Notes: a model not told the origin generated them from the letters alone. Positions 1 to 9,953 are shown, counted from the first letter of the stretch. The stretch: DNA of 49,269 bases from Chitinophagaceae bacterium (GCA_025933775.1 JAICZH010000008.1:1-49269), one strand, 5' to 3'. Translations and numbers: made by a program.

Positions 1-1502
1 TCTTCGCTGTTACCCAAACGATTTGCATTTGAAATGATGATCGTGTTATCCTTATTTAAGCCAAGGTCTTTGTTTTGTGTATATTTTAATTGCTGAAAAA
101 CGACAATCGTACAAATAATAAGTATTGTTGAAACTGCAAATTGAAAAATCACCAAACCATTGCGTATAAAAATATTTTTTGATGAACCTTTAAATGTTCC
201 GCTTCCTTTTAAAACATTTACAGGATTGAATGATGTTAAATAAAATGCAGGATAACTGCCCGCCAGTAAACCTGTGATGATGCAAAGGCACAATACTAAA
301 ATCCAAATGTCTTTCAAAAAAAATAAATTAAATAAAAGTGATTTGCCTGATACCTGGTTAAACAACGGAAGCAGCAATGCAACCAATACAACTGCAATAG
401 CATCAGAAATAAAACTGTACAGCATTGCTTCAGTTAAAAACTGTTTTATTAATTGCGATTTTACGGAGCCAGCAACTTTTCTTATACCAACTTCCTTTGC
501 TCTTTTTGTTGCTTGTGCTGTTGACAAGTTCATAAAATTTACACATGCAAGAATTGTGATGAAGAGTGCGATGGCTGAAAAAATATAAACATATTTTATA
601 TCGCTTAAGGTTGTTAAACGCGAAGACACACCTGCAGAATGCAAATGAATTGATGTAAGCGGTTGAAGATGCAAATCCCATTTGCCGCCTTTCTTTTCAA
701 ATTCATCAAACGGCTGACCGATGCGCTCAAATGCACTCGCGGCCTGCACTTTCACCATTGCGGGAAATTTGCTTTCCAATTTTTGAATGCTTGCAGCATC
801 GTTTGGTACAGCATCTTTTAATTTAACGAAAGTCATCATCTGCAACCAAATCCAGCTCCAGCTAAAATGTTTTACAACACCGTAAGAAGAAACGGAGGCA
901 AGCATATTAAATTTGAGTGAAGACTGCGAAGGCAAATTATATAAAACACCTGTTACTGTAAATGGTGTGCGTGCATCATCAAATAATAAAGTCTTTCCAA
1001 CTGCATTTTCGTTACCAAAATATTTTTTTGCCTGCTCTTCAGTTATCACAACTGAATTTATTTTTTGCAAACATGAAGCAACATCGCCTTCCTTCAAACG
1101 ATAATTAAATACCTGTAGGAAATTTGAATCAACTGCATATATATCATTCTCTGTAAAATATTTTTCTGAGTTGCCTGCATTGTAGCGAACCACTTCGCTG
1201 CCCGGCATAAATATTCTTGTGTATGTTTCAATTTCAGGAAAGGCATTTACAAGTGCAGCTCCTGTAGGGGGTGGTGTTGTACCGGCTAAAAATTCCTGTC
1301 CGCCTAAATTGCCGTTTACATTCACTTCATAAATGCGGTCAGCTTTTTTTATAAACTTATCATAACTTAATTCATCCTGCACATACATTACAATCAAGAT
1401 GACGCAAGTCATTCCAATTGCTAAGCCGGCAATGTTTATAAAACTATTTATTTTATTGCGCTGAATATTTCGCCATGCGATTTTGAAATAATTGCTAAAC
1501 AT
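1..1502 (-). CDS. MacB/FtsX-type ABC transporter permease (3' part outside window)
   Basis: The gene runs off the left edge, so about 500 N-terminal residues are visible, starting MFSNYFKIAWRNIQRNKINS from the ATG at 1502-1500. The layout is that of the roughly 800-residue two-module permeases. A first membrane helix (INIAGLAIGM...) is followed by an extracytoplasmic MacB-like domain, with the conserved stretch ending YFGNENAVGKTLLF. Then comes an FtsX-type helix bundle with the cytoplasmic motif KEVGIRKVAGS and the segment GLLAGSYPAFYLTSFNPV. The second module begins just before the edge. Family members are thought to work with a separate ATPase in export or envelope functions; none is encoded here, so the substrate is unknown. 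It is the most downstream of four tandem paralogues. Truncation is due to the window, not mutation. Confidence 0.9.
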   Translation of the reverse strand, partial: MFSNYFKIAWRNIQRNKINSFINIAGLAIGMTCVILIVMYVQDELSYDKFIKKADRIYEVNVNGNLGGQEFLAGTTPPPTGAALVNAFPEIETYTRIFMPGSEVVRYNAGNSEKYFTENDIYAVDSNFLQVFNYRLKEGDVASCLQKINSVVITEEQAKKYFGNENAVGKTLLFDDARTPFTVTGVLYNLPSQSSLKFNMLASVSSYGVVKHFSWSWIWLQMMTFVKLKDAVPNDAASIQKLESKFPAMVKVQAASAFERIGQPFDEFEKKGGKWDLHLQPLTSIHLHSAGVSSRLTTLSDIKYVYIFSAIALFITILACVNFMNLSTAQATKRAKEVGIRKVAGSVKSQLIKQFLTEAMLYSFISDAIAVVLVALLLPLFNQVSGKSLLFNLFFLKDIWILVLCLCIITGLLAGSYPAFYLTSFNPVNVLKGSGTFKGSSKNIFIRNGLVIFQFAVSTILIICTIVVFQQLKYTQNKDLGLNKDNTIIISNANRLGNSE

Positions 1503-1504
1503 AG

Positions 1505-1539
1505 AAAGCTCTCCTAAATCCTCTCAAAGGAGAGGACTT
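1505..1539 (-). repeat. Palindromic interspersed element, copy A
   Basis: A 35 nt element in reverse orientation. Read on the minus strand it begins AAGTCCTCTCC, turns in a short loop (7 bp stem TCCTCTC/GAGAGGA on the plus strand), and continues GAGAGGATTTAGGAGAGCTT. It aligns along its whole length with three other copies (1590-1625, 34568-34599, 35324-35359). It lies directly upstream of the first permease's start codon and faces copy B in opposite orientation. Confidence 0.75.
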
Positions 1540-1589
1540 TTTAGAATGTTGATAATTTAAAGTTTGTTCATATTGTATAAGCCTGTCGC

Positions 1590-1625
1590 AAGTCCTTCCC
1601 TTCGGGAAGGATTTAGGATGGGCTT
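1590..1625 (+). repeat. Palindromic interspersed element, copy B
   Basis: A 36 nt element AAGTCCTTCCC-TTC-GGGAAGGATTTAGGATGGGCTT. It has an 8 bp perfect stem (TCCTTCCC/GGGAAGGA) and a 3 nt loop. It sits 2 nt beyond the stop codon of the 1628-4042 permease gene. With copy A it forms an inverted pair 50 nt apart in the spacer between two minus-strand permease genes. The arrangement resembles paired REP units of other bacteria. Confidence 0.75.
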
Positions 1626-1627
1626 CT

Positions 1628-4042
1628 TTATTCCGTTCTTAAACTTTTCACAGGATTTGCTACTGCAGCTTTAATCGCCTGGAAGCTAACTGTGATTAAT
1701 GCAATTAATAGTGCTGATAATCCTGCTACAATAAAAATCCACCATGAAATATTAATGCGATAAGCAAAGCTTTGCAGCCATTTGTTCATTGCCCACCACG
1801 CAACCGGAAATGCAATAAGCGAAGCGATGAAAACTAACTTTAGAAACTCTTTTGAAAGCATTTGTGTAACCTGGCTTACACTTGCTCCTAATACTTTTCT
1901 TATACCGATTTCTTTTGTGCGTTGTTCGGCTGTATAAGTTACTAATCCAAACAAACCAAGGCATGCAACAAGAATAATCAGTACAGAAAAAATATTTAAG
2001 ATGTTGCCTGTTTTTTGTTCTGCTGAATATGTTTTATTAAAAAGATCATCCATAAAGTCGTACGTAAACGGGTCTTCCGTTTTATAGCTGTCCCAATTTT
2101 TTTTCATTGTTGCTAACAAGCCTGCAACATCAGTTGTTTTTATTTTAAAGATCAATCCGCCTTCAGGTTGCAGCGTCATGTATAAAGGGCTAATCGCTTC
2201 GTGCAGCGATTTAAAATTGAAGTTTTTTACCACACCAATTACATGAAAAGGAATATTATTTCCCCTGTCACTATTTTGTCTTATCACTGTTTTACCAATA
2301 GCAGTTATATCGTTCCAGCCAAGAGCATGTGCTGCTGTTTCATTTAAAATAATAGCGAGTGAATCTGTTGCAAAATCTTTGGAGAAATTTCTGCCGTTAA
2401 CCATTTTCATACCTAATGTTGGAATATAATTTTCATCCACATGATATTCTACACCGTCAACAACTAAATGATCGTTGCCCTGAGGATATGCTAATGCATT
2501 ATTATAATTACTTGGACCAGCAGGTTTATAATATGATGCAGTTGCATTTACAATGCGTGAATCTTGCAGCATTTGTTGTTTAAATACCTGCTCATTATTA
2601 CCCAATGCATAGGAATTTGGTATAATGAGAATTTGATCCTTATTAAAACCGAGGTCTTTGTTTTGTATATATTTCATTTGCCGATACACTACAATAGTTC
2701 CAATGATCAATGCAACGGAAATAAAGAACTGAAATACTACCAACCCACTTCGTAAACCAAAACTTTTATGATTGGCTGTAAGTTTTCCTTTTAATACTGC
2801 AATCGGTTTAAAAGACGATAAATAAAATGCAGGATAAATACCGGCAACAACACCAACCAATAATCCCAAGCCAATAAAAGCAAGAATAGGTTTTATATCA
2901 AAGCCTAAATGTTTCCCTGAAATATTATTGAATGCAGGCAATGCAAGTTCTACTAAAGCAAATGCAATAAACAATGCAAAAAATGCAATGAGTATTGATT
3001 CTGATAAAAACTGCCCGATGAGTTGCAATTTTCCTGAACCTGCCACTTTTCTTACACCAACTTCTTTTGCTCTTTTAGAAGCACCTGCAGTTGATAGATT
3101 AATGAAATTAATGCAGGCAACAATCAGCATAAAAATAGCAACGCCACCAAAAATATATACATAGGCTGCATTACCGCCAGGCTCAAATTCTGTAGTTGTG
3201 TTTGAATTAAGATGAATATCAGTTAATGGCTGCAATGCGAACCCAAGCGAGTTTCCTTTACTTGTAAATTGTTTTAAACTTAAACCCATTTGCTGCTGTA
3301 TTTGCGGACCCATATATTTTTCAACCATTGCCGGAAATCTTGCTTCCATTTTGTTCAAATCAGTTCCGGGTTTTAATAAAAGATAAGTGTGATAACCGCC
3401 ACTCAACCATGTTGCAGATTTAGCATCAGCCCAACCATTCATTGAAGCGAATAAATCGAAATGAAAATGTGAATTGGAAGGAATATTTTTTATAATGCCT
3501 GTTACTCTGTACAACCTGTTACTGTCTAAACTTACTGAAATTGTTTTACCAATTGCATCTGCATTTCCAAAATATTTTTTTGCTGTTTGTTGCGTAATTA
3601 CAACTGCATTAGGTTCAGCCAAAGCAGTTTTCGCATCACCTTCAAGCATAGGCAACGTAAATATGCTAAACAAATTTTGATCAGCCATAGCGAACTGATC
3701 ATTTTTAAAAACAGTGTTGTTATAAGTAATTTTTGGGGTGCCGAAACTTAATATCCTTGTTGCATCCTGCACTTCAGGAAAATCTTTTTTCATTGTTTGT
3801 GCTACAGGTGGCATTGTAACGCTTTCATCTATTTTGCCACCATTAAGATTTGCATGAAAAACAATCCTTGCAATATTGCCTGCATTTTTATTAAACTTAT
3901 CATAGCTCAATTCGTCCTGCACATACAACATAATAATAAAACAGGTTGCAATGCCAATAGATAAACCAAGAATATTAATAAAAGAAAAAAGTTTATTCTT
4001 TCTAATGTTTCTCCATGCTGTTTTTAAATAATTTCTAAACAT
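1628..4042 (-). CDS. MacB/FtsX-type ABC transporter permease, 804 aa
   Basis: A full-length two-module permease: N-terminal helix after MFRNYLKTAWRNIRKNKLFS, a MacB-like extracytoplasmic domain (about residues 45-280), and an FtsX bundle with cytoplasmic motif KEVGVRKVAGS (about 320). A second extracytoplasmic domain follows (about 450-660), then a second FtsX bundle with KEIGIRKVLGA (about 715), ending in NPVKSLRTE. The EIGIRKV-type loops are where FtsX-fold proteins contact their ATPase, so it is expected to sit in the inner membrane and work with an unlinked ATPase. Paralogues lie on both sides with spacers of about 105-125 bp, suggesting tandem duplication and possibly co-transcription from 9066 downwards. 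Substrate cannot be told. Confidence 0.93.
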   Translation of the reverse strand: MFRNYLKTAWRNIRKNKLFSFINILGLSIGIATCFIIMLYVQDELSYDKFNKNAGNIARIVFHANLNGGKIDESVTMPPVAQTMKKDFPEVQDATRILSFGTPKITYNNTVFKNDQFAMADQNLFSIFTLPMLEGDAKTALAEPNAVVITQQTAKKYFGNADAIGKTISVSLDSNRLYRVTGIIKNIPSNSHFHFDLFASMNGWADAKSATWLSGGYHTYLLLKPGTDLNKMEARFPAMVEKYMGPQIQQQMGLSLKQFTSKGNSLGFALQPLTDIHLNSNTTTEFEPGGNAAYVYIFGGVAIFMLIVACINFINLSTAGASKRAKEVGVRKVAGSGKLQLIGQFLSESILIAFFALFIAFALVELALPAFNNISGKHLGFDIKPILAFIGLGLLVGVVAGIYPAFYLSSFKPIAVLKGKLTANHKSFGLRSGLVVFQFFISVALIIGTIVVYRQMKYIQNKDLGFNKDQILIIPNSYALGNNEQVFKQQMLQDSRIVNATASYYKPAGPSNYNNALAYPQGNDHLVVDGVEYHVDENYIPTLGMKMVNGRNFSKDFATDSLAIILNETAAHALGWNDITAIGKTVIRQNSDRGNNIPFHVIGVVKNFNFKSLHEAISPLYMTLQPEGGLIFKIKTTDVAGLLATMKKNWDSYKTEDPFTYDFMDDLFNKTYSAEQKTGNILNIFSVLIILVACLGLFGLVTYTAEQRTKEIGIRKVLGASVSQVTQMLSKEFLKLVFIASLIAFPVAWWAMNKWLQSFAYRINISWWIFIVAGLSALLIALITVSFQAIKAAVANPVKSLRTE

Positions 4043-4147
4043 GTTTTTAGAATTTTAGAGTTATGAATTTTGTACAGGGACTCATTATGGAGGATTATGA
4101 ATTGTTTTCATCATTCAATATATAACATTCAACACTTAACATTTCAA

Positions 4148-6550
4148 TCATTCCGTTCTCAAACTCTTCACAGGATTTGCAATTGCTGCTTTTATTGATT
4201 GCAGGCAAATAACTAATGCTGTAATCAAACCCAAACACACAATAGAAATAATAAATGGTGTTGCCGTAATATTAATTCTGTAAGCATAACCTTGCAGCCA
4301 GTTATGCATAATCATATAAACCAGCGGGCATGCAATTAATCCGCCAATTAAAATCACCGTTAAAAATTCTTTTATAAATAATGTAAGAATGCCTGCTACT
4401 GATGAACCCAATACTTTTCTTATGCCGATTTCTTTGGTGCGCTTTTGAATGCTTAATGAAATCAATCCAAGAATACCAAGTAATGCTATAATGATTGAGA
4501 GAACAGTTGACGTGTAAGAAGCTTTTTTTAATTGTATTTCTGATTTATAAAGCTTAGCTAAAGTATCATCCATAAAATTGTACTCGAAAGGCGTTCCGGG
4601 CATTAATGCAGCCCATTTCTTTTGCAAAGCCGTAATGGTATTACTAACACTCCCTGGTTTTATTCTGAAAGAAAAGTAACGGTAAAAAGGATAAAATCTT
4701 ACGTTGGCAAAAACAACAGGCGAAATATTATTTTGCATACTTCCAAAATGAAAATCTTTTACAACACCGGAGATGGTGAACATTAAGTTTTTAAAAAATT
4801 CCTGGAATTTTATTTGTTTGTTTATGGCCTCGTTGGGATTCCACCCGAACGATTTTGCAAATGTTTCATTGATAACAATTTTTGAAGAATCGAAACCTCC
4901 GTTAGTATTAAAAAAACTTCCTGCGAGCAAAGGTATTTTATAAGCAGTAGCATAATTTTCATCAGCTGTTAAAAGCTCTGCTGGTTTTGATTGCGAGGAA
5001 TCTGCACTAGCTTGATAAGCGAGTACACTTCTGCCATTGTTTCCATCTGGTATTTCGTATGAAAGAGAAGCATCACTCACTTCAGGCATTGCTGAAAATT
5101 CATTACGGATTGTTTCCATGTGTGCCACACCTTCTCTACTCCAGTCTCTTGGTAATTGTACTGAAAGCATATATTCTTTATCATATCCTAAATCTTTACT
5201 GAAAAAATAGTTTACCTGTTTTGAAATAATGATACTTCCGGTTAATACGATAGCAGCAATGCAAAATTGGAATGCCACCAATGATTTACGCAACAAAATA
5301 TTTTCTTTTACAGATGTAAATTTACCTTTCAATACCTCCACCGGTTTCAAAGAAGATAATATTAATGCAGGGTAAATGCCGGCAAGCAAACCAATTACAA
5401 CTGCCAATGCAAATGGAATGGAATACATATAAAAAGGGAATGAGGTAACCGAAGGAATTTCTTTGCCTAATATATTACTTAGATAAGGTCTCGCAAATTG
5501 GTATACGATAAGAGCAAGAAGTGTTGACAATAAAACAAGTAAGATAGATTCAACCAGGAACTGCAAGACAAGTTGTTTCTTCATTCCGCCAATTACTTTG
5601 CGTACACCAATTTCCTTCATTCTTTCAGAAGAATTACTAATAGAAATATTGACAAAATTTACTATTGCCATTAATAAAATAAAAACTGCAATAAACGATA
5701 AAGTGTAGAGCATTTTTTTAATGAGCCCATTGTTGGCTGTGAGATAATAATTATTCAACGATACCAATTTTGGATGCAAATGAGTCCTGATGTCGAACGA
5801 TGTATTATGTTGTATGAGGTAACGCATTGGCTGATCAAGTTGCATTGGTGAAATACCTTTTTGCAGTTCAACATAGCTAACGACCCACGTATTCCAACCA
5901 TCCATTGTTCTATTAAAAAAATTTACGCCTGATGCCGGAATCATAATACCATTCAGATTATTCTCATTAATTTTTGTTACTGAATTCACTGGCATATCTT
6001 TCAATACAGCCGTTATCAGAAAATCATGTTTGCTGCCGGAGAAGTTTTCAAGTGTAAGAGTTCGACCAATCACATTTGTTTGACCAAAATATTTTTTTGC
6101 AATGTCCTCTGTTATTACTGCTGAAAAAGGATCGTTCAAAGCAGTTCTTGTATCGCCATATAAAACCGGAAAATTATACATTGGGAAGAAAGTACTGTCA
6201 TTAATCTGAATACTTTCTCTGAAATGTTTATCACCTTTTGAAACAATTGATTTTATACCATCCCATCGATAATAATTAGCAACCAGGCCGGGATATTGTT
6301 CTTTTAACTGCTTAGCCAAATTACCAACAATAGTATAATCAAAATCGGCATCATCTCCCCATCTGCTTAAAATGATGTATTGATCGTTTGCGTTTTTGAG
6401 GGTTCCGTTTACCTGCAAAGTATCATGTATATAAGCGCCGATTAAAAAACTAAATGCAATGCCAATAGCGAGTCCACCAATATTTATGAAAGAATAAACT
6501 TTGTTTCTTTTAATACTGCGCCATGCTGTTTTTAAATAATTTTTTATCAT
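4148..6550 (-). CDS. MacB/FtsX-type ABC transporter permease, 800 aa (divergent paralogue)
   Basis: It has the same two-module architecture as its neighbours: MIKNYLKTAWRSIKRNKVYS, first helix, extracytoplasmic domain, KEIGVRKVIGG loop, GLLAGIYPALILSSLKPVEV, second extracytoplasmic domain, KEIGIRKVLGS loop, and C-terminus NPVKSLRTE. It is the most divergent of the four in the extracytoplasmic domains (for example YIHDTLQVNGTLKNANDQ where the others read ELSYD). It also has LQSIKAAIANP instead of the usual SFQAIKA near the end. This suggests an older duplication or a different binding partner. No ATPase, membrane-fusion or outer-membrane component is adjacent. Confidence 0.92.
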   Translation of the reverse strand: MIKNYLKTAWRSIKRNKVYSFINIGGLAIGIAFSFLIGAYIHDTLQVNGTLKNANDQYIILSRWGDDADFDYTIVGNLAKQLKEQYPGLVANYYRWDGIKSIVSKGDKHFRESIQINDSTFFPMYNFPVLYGDTRTALNDPFSAVITEDIAKKYFGQTNVIGRTLTLENFSGSKHDFLITAVLKDMPVNSVTKINENNLNGIMIPASGVNFFNRTMDGWNTWVVSYVELQKGISPMQLDQPMRYLIQHNTSFDIRTHLHPKLVSLNNYYLTANNGLIKKMLYTLSFIAVFILLMAIVNFVNISISNSSERMKEIGVRKVIGGMKKQLVLQFLVESILLVLLSTLLALIVYQFARPYLSNILGKEIPSVTSFPFYMYSIPFALAVVIGLLAGIYPALILSSLKPVEVLKGKFTSVKENILLRKSLVAFQFCIAAIVLTGSIIISKQVNYFFSKDLGYDKEYMLSVQLPRDWSREGVAHMETIRNEFSAMPEVSDASLSYEIPDGNNGRSVLAYQASADSSQSKPAELLTADENYATAYKIPLLAGSFFNTNGGFDSSKIVINETFAKSFGWNPNEAINKQIKFQEFFKNLMFTISGVVKDFHFGSMQNNISPVVFANVRFYPFYRYFSFRIKPGSVSNTITALQKKWAALMPGTPFEYNFMDDTLAKLYKSEIQLKKASYTSTVLSIIIALLGILGLISLSIQKRTKEIGIRKVLGSSVAGILTLFIKEFLTVILIGGLIACPLVYMIMHNWLQGYAYRINITATPFIISIVCLGLITALVICLQSIKAAIANPVKSLRTE

Positions 6551-6651
6551 TTTATTTTCGTTTATGGATAACCGTTATATTATAGTAAGCCAACAAATAA
6601 TCTGAATTTTTATTTTCATATTTTCCAATTTTCTAATTTTCACATTTGCAT

Positions 6652-9066
6652 TCATTCACTCCTCAAACTCTTCACAGGGTTGGCGAGTCCCGCTTTTATT
6701 GCCTGAAAACTTATTGTAAACATTGCAATAAGCAACGCTGTAATTCCTGCTGCTAAAAATATCCACCAACTAATGTTTATTCTATATGCAAAATCCTGAA
6801 GCCATGTATGCATAGCCCACCATGTTACCGGCACGGAAATAATAAATGCAATACCAACAAGCAATAAAAACTCTTTTGAAACCAGCAGCAATACATTTTG
6901 CACGGATGCGCCTAATACTTTTCTAATGCCAATTTCTTTTGTGCGTTGTTCAATTACAAATGCAGATAAACCAAATAAACCAAGCGTTGCAATAATGATA
7001 GCAAGAATTGCAAACGCAGAAAAAATTTGTTGCGTTCTTATTTCGCTTGCGTATAACGCAGCAAACGTTTCATCAAGAAAATTATATTCCAATGGGCCGG
7101 ACGGATTAAATGCATCCCATTGTTTTTTTAAATCAGCAAGAAAACCTTTTACATCAGTTGTTTTAATTTTAATAATTAATCCTCCAAAATTATTTCCAAG
7201 CGTCATCATCAGCGGAGCTATCTTTTGCTTTGCAGAGGCATAATTAAAATCCGCAACAACACCGATTACTTTAAACTCTTGCTGGCCCGAACGAACAATA
7301 CTTTTTCCAACAGCATTATCATTCGTCCATCCAAGTTCACGCACAGCAGCTTCATTAATAACAACACCGGCGGCGGAATCAGTTGAAAAATCTTTTGAAA
7401 AATTTCTGCCCTTAATTATATGAATTCCTAAAGTGCGCAGGTAATCATAATCTACATGATAAATATTTGCATGAATTTCTGTTCCATTTCCATTTTCATT
7501 TCTTGGATAAATTTCTGTGCCATCCATAAATTCACCGCCGGGAACAGACCGTGCAATTGTTGCAGCAACCACACGATTGTCCTGCAATAATTTTTGTTTA
7601 AATGCAGTTTGATTTTTACCTAATAATCGTGCATCGGGAAGAAATAAAACCTGGTCTTTATCATAACCTAATTTTTTATTTTGCATGTAATGCAATTGCT
7701 GATACACAATTATTGTAGCAATAATTAATGCAATGGAAACAAAAAACTGGAATACAATTAAGCTGCTGCGCAAAGGTTTTCTTTGAGTTCCTTGTGAAAA
7801 TGATGCACCTTTTAAAACTTTTATTGCATTAAAAGATGATAAGAAAAATGCAGGATAAATTCCGGCTAATATTCCAGCCGCAAAACTTATCGCAAGCATT
7901 ACGAGTATTGATGGAAAGCTGAGAAAAAAATCAAATCCAATATTTTTATTTGCGAGCTGATTAAAATAAGGCAGCAATAAAAATATTAATAGATATGCAA
8001 ACAGCATAGAGAAGAATGTAAATAAAACCGACTCTGCAAGAAACTGAAATACGAGTTGCTTTTTTACAGAACCCATTACTTTGCGGATGCCTACTTCTCT
8101 TGCACGTTTTACGGCTCTTGCTGTGGAAAGGTTGGTGAAATTTACACAAGCCAATAACAAAATAAATAACGCTAATGCAGAAAAAATATAAACATATTGT
8201 ATATCGCCGTTGGGTTCCAGTTCATATTTTGTATGCGAGTATAAATGGATATCTGTGAGCGGCTGTAACGAAAAAATAAATGTATTAACTGATTTCTGCG
8301 CTTCAGCAAGGCTTACTCCCATATCGTGCTGAATTTCGGGAACTACATATTTTGCAACCAACTGCGGAAATTTTGCTTCCAGTTTTTTTGGGTCTGTTTT
8401 TTTATTTAAAAGAATATAGGTAAAAAATCCAACATTGCTCCATGTAGGATTTGTAATATGAAAAGTAGATAAACTTATAAAAGCATCAAAATGAAAATGC
8501 GAATTGTATGGCACTTTATCAATAACACCGGTAACTTTATAAGGCATATTTTGTGTACCGATTAATAAAGTTTTACCAAGTGCATTTTCATTACCAAAAT
8601 ATTTTTTTGCAAATGCTTTTGAAACAACAATACTATTTGGGTCCACCAAAGCATTTCTTTCATTTCCTTCAATTAATGGAATAGAAAACATTTGCAAAAA
8701 ATTAGAATCAACAAATGCAAGATGATCTTCTTTAAACTGTTTATCATTATATTTTACAAAGTCGCTTCTTGATGAAAGCCTTGTGGATGCTATCACTCCG
8801 GGAAAAGCATTTTTTATTCCTTCGCCAACTGCTGCATCAACCCTTGGATACACCGCTACATCGCCATTGCCGGTAGCGGAAAGTAGCACACGATAAATAT
8901 TCTTTGCTTCTGCCGGATAAGTATCATAACTCAGCTCGCTGTAAACAAAAACAGCAATCAGCATAAAGCAGGTAAGGCCAATTGACAGGCCAACAATATT
9001 GATGATAGAAAAAATTTTATTCTTTCTAAAATTTCTCAAAGCGATAGTAAAATAATTTTTAAGCAT
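6652..9066 (-). CDS. MacB/FtsX-type ABC transporter permease, 804 aa (first gene of the array)
   Basis: The upstream-most of four tandem permease genes. It starts MLKNYFTIALRNFRKNKIFS and shows the standard order: helix, MacB-like domain (YFGNENALGKTLLI at about 170), FtsX bundle with REVGIRKVMGS, second extracytoplasmic domain, second FtsX bundle with KEIGIRKVLGA, and C-terminus NPVKSLRSE. It is closest in sequence to the 1628-4042 protein, sharing DIHL, ELSYD and SWWIF segments. Any promoter for the array should lie in 9067-9231. I found no convincing TAnnTTTG box there on the minus strand. Confidence 0.93.
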   Translation of the reverse strand: MLKNYFTIALRNFRKNKIFSIINIVGLSIGLTCFMLIAVFVYSELSYDTYPAEAKNIYRVLLSATGNGDVAVYPRVDAAVGEGIKNAFPGVIASTRLSSRSDFVKYNDKQFKEDHLAFVDSNFLQMFSIPLIEGNERNALVDPNSIVVSKAFAKKYFGNENALGKTLLIGTQNMPYKVTGVIDKVPYNSHFHFDAFISLSTFHITNPTWSNVGFFTYILLNKKTDPKKLEAKFPQLVAKYVVPEIQHDMGVSLAEAQKSVNTFIFSLQPLTDIHLYSHTKYELEPNGDIQYVYIFSALALFILLLACVNFTNLSTARAVKRAREVGIRKVMGSVKKQLVFQFLAESVLFTFFSMLFAYLLIFLLLPYFNQLANKNIGFDFFLSFPSILVMLAISFAAGILAGIYPAFFLSSFNAIKVLKGASFSQGTQRKPLRSSLIVFQFFVSIALIIATIIVYQQLHYMQNKKLGYDKDQVLFLPDARLLGKNQTAFKQKLLQDNRVVAATIARSVPGGEFMDGTEIYPRNENGNGTEIHANIYHVDYDYLRTLGIHIIKGRNFSKDFSTDSAAGVVINEAAVRELGWTNDNAVGKSIVRSGQQEFKVIGVVADFNYASAKQKIAPLMMTLGNNFGGLIIKIKTTDVKGFLADLKKQWDAFNPSGPLEYNFLDETFAALYASEIRTQQIFSAFAILAIIIATLGLFGLSAFVIEQRTKEIGIRKVLGASVQNVLLLVSKEFLLLVGIAFIISVPVTWWAMHTWLQDFAYRINISWWIFLAAGITALLIAMFTISFQAIKAGLANPVKSLRSE

Positions 9067-9395
9067 AGAAAATTATTTAATGAAATGATATCAATTGCCA
9101 TTATTCACCAACCACAATGCCGATAATCTATTAAAATGATTTTCAGCCGATAAGAATCAGAAGATTTTTTTTAACTGTACGATTTTGATACAGTGGATGT
9201 GCGTTTTTGAGAACGAATTGCTATTCATTTTTAAAAAAACAAAATCCCGGGCTATTTAAAATCCGGGATAAATAAATAGATAGCGCGCAGTTAAATGCGT
9301 CAATAAAATAATGCAACAGAACAAAACTTTTACCTGCAATATTTTTTTTTATTTTATAAAAACATTTTTATTTTTTAAAAAAACTCTACAGTAAG
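9067..9395. other. Intergenic region with one terminator and no gene
   Basis: Between the first permease gene and the VOC gene, both on the minus strand. Apart from the terminator at 9232-9269 it is AT-rich with homopolymer runs, and I see no open frame with a recognisable product. The upstream signals of the permease array must lie in its left half. Confidence 0.6.
9232..9269 (-). terminator. Intrinsic terminator after the VOC gene
   Basis: Arms ATCCCGG (9244-9250) and CCGGGAT (9263-9269) with a 12 nt loop. Read on the minus strand, the hairpin is followed by TTTGTTTTTTT. It lies about 130 nt downstream of the stop codon of the 9396-9812 gene and would separate it from the permease array. 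Confidence 0.7.
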
Positions 9396-9812
9396 TTATT
9401 GCTTCTTCATCTTGCTCATGTCCATGTACAATGCATTCCAGCGATGGCCGTCGGGATCAATGAAAGCGAACCCATACATCCATCCCTGCATTTCGGCGGG
9501 ATGGCTAAAAATGATTCCACCGGCATCCGATACTTTTTTGGCCATATCATCTACTTCTTCCTTGCTTTCTGCATCAAAAGAAAATATTACTTCATTTCCT
9601 TTTCTGGTATCAGCAATTTCGTGCTGAATAAATTGTTTGAGTTGATCTTCTTTAAACAACATCACGGCAATTTTTTTTGTGCCAACCAAAATGCAGGCGG
9701 AAGTATCTCCATTGCTATGCTGTTCGTTAATTGAAAAACCAATTTTGCTGAAAAATGCTTTTGATTTATTCACGTCTGCTACAGGGAGATTTATCCAGAG
9801 TTCTTTTGTCAT
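9396..9812 (-). CDS. VOC-family (glyoxalase/bleomycin-resistance fold) protein
   Basis: This 138-residue protein shows the paired beta-alpha-beta-beta-beta modules of the vicinal oxygen chelate fold. Module 1 starts at ELWINLPVADVNKSKAFFSKIGF; module 2 ends GWMYGFAFIDPDGHRWNALYMD. The FAFIDPDGHRW segment is the typical C-terminal strand containing a potential metal or ligand residue. No signal peptide is seen, so it is probably cytoplasmic. The family covers glyoxalases, dioxygenases and antibiotic-binding proteins, and the sequence does not say which. It is transcribed alone, with its own terminator downstream. Confidence 0.85.
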   Translation of the reverse strand: MTKELWINLPVADVNKSKAFFSKIGFSINEQHSNGDTSACILVGTKKIAVMLFKEDQLKQFIQHEIADTRKGNEVIFSFDAESKEEVDDMAKKVSDAGGIIFSHPAEMQGWMYGFAFIDPDGHRWNALYMDMSKMKKQ

Positions 9813-9928
9813 AACAAATGATTTTAATTTTTTAAATACAAACTTACATATTGAAAATATTTTTGAAAAAGGGTAGTTACGACAGCTTAAGGGATTATTG
9901 CGACAAATCTACGCACAAAAAAACTAAT

Positions 9929-9953
9929 TGCGTATAGGCGTAACCGTTAGTTT
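9929..9953 (-). repeat. Interspersed 26-28 nt repeat, copy 1
   Basis: On the minus strand this reads AAACTAACGGTTACGCC followed by TATACGCA. It matches the family core TAACGGTARCGCATACACGA with about four differences. It lies 155 bp upstream of the GH144-like gene. The other copies are at 18561, 22420, 24131 and 46533. Confidence 0.45.

Noticed and set aside
1-1502. Truncated first permease as a pseudogene
   Set aside because: The reading frame is open to the window edge, so the missing part is simply outside the window.
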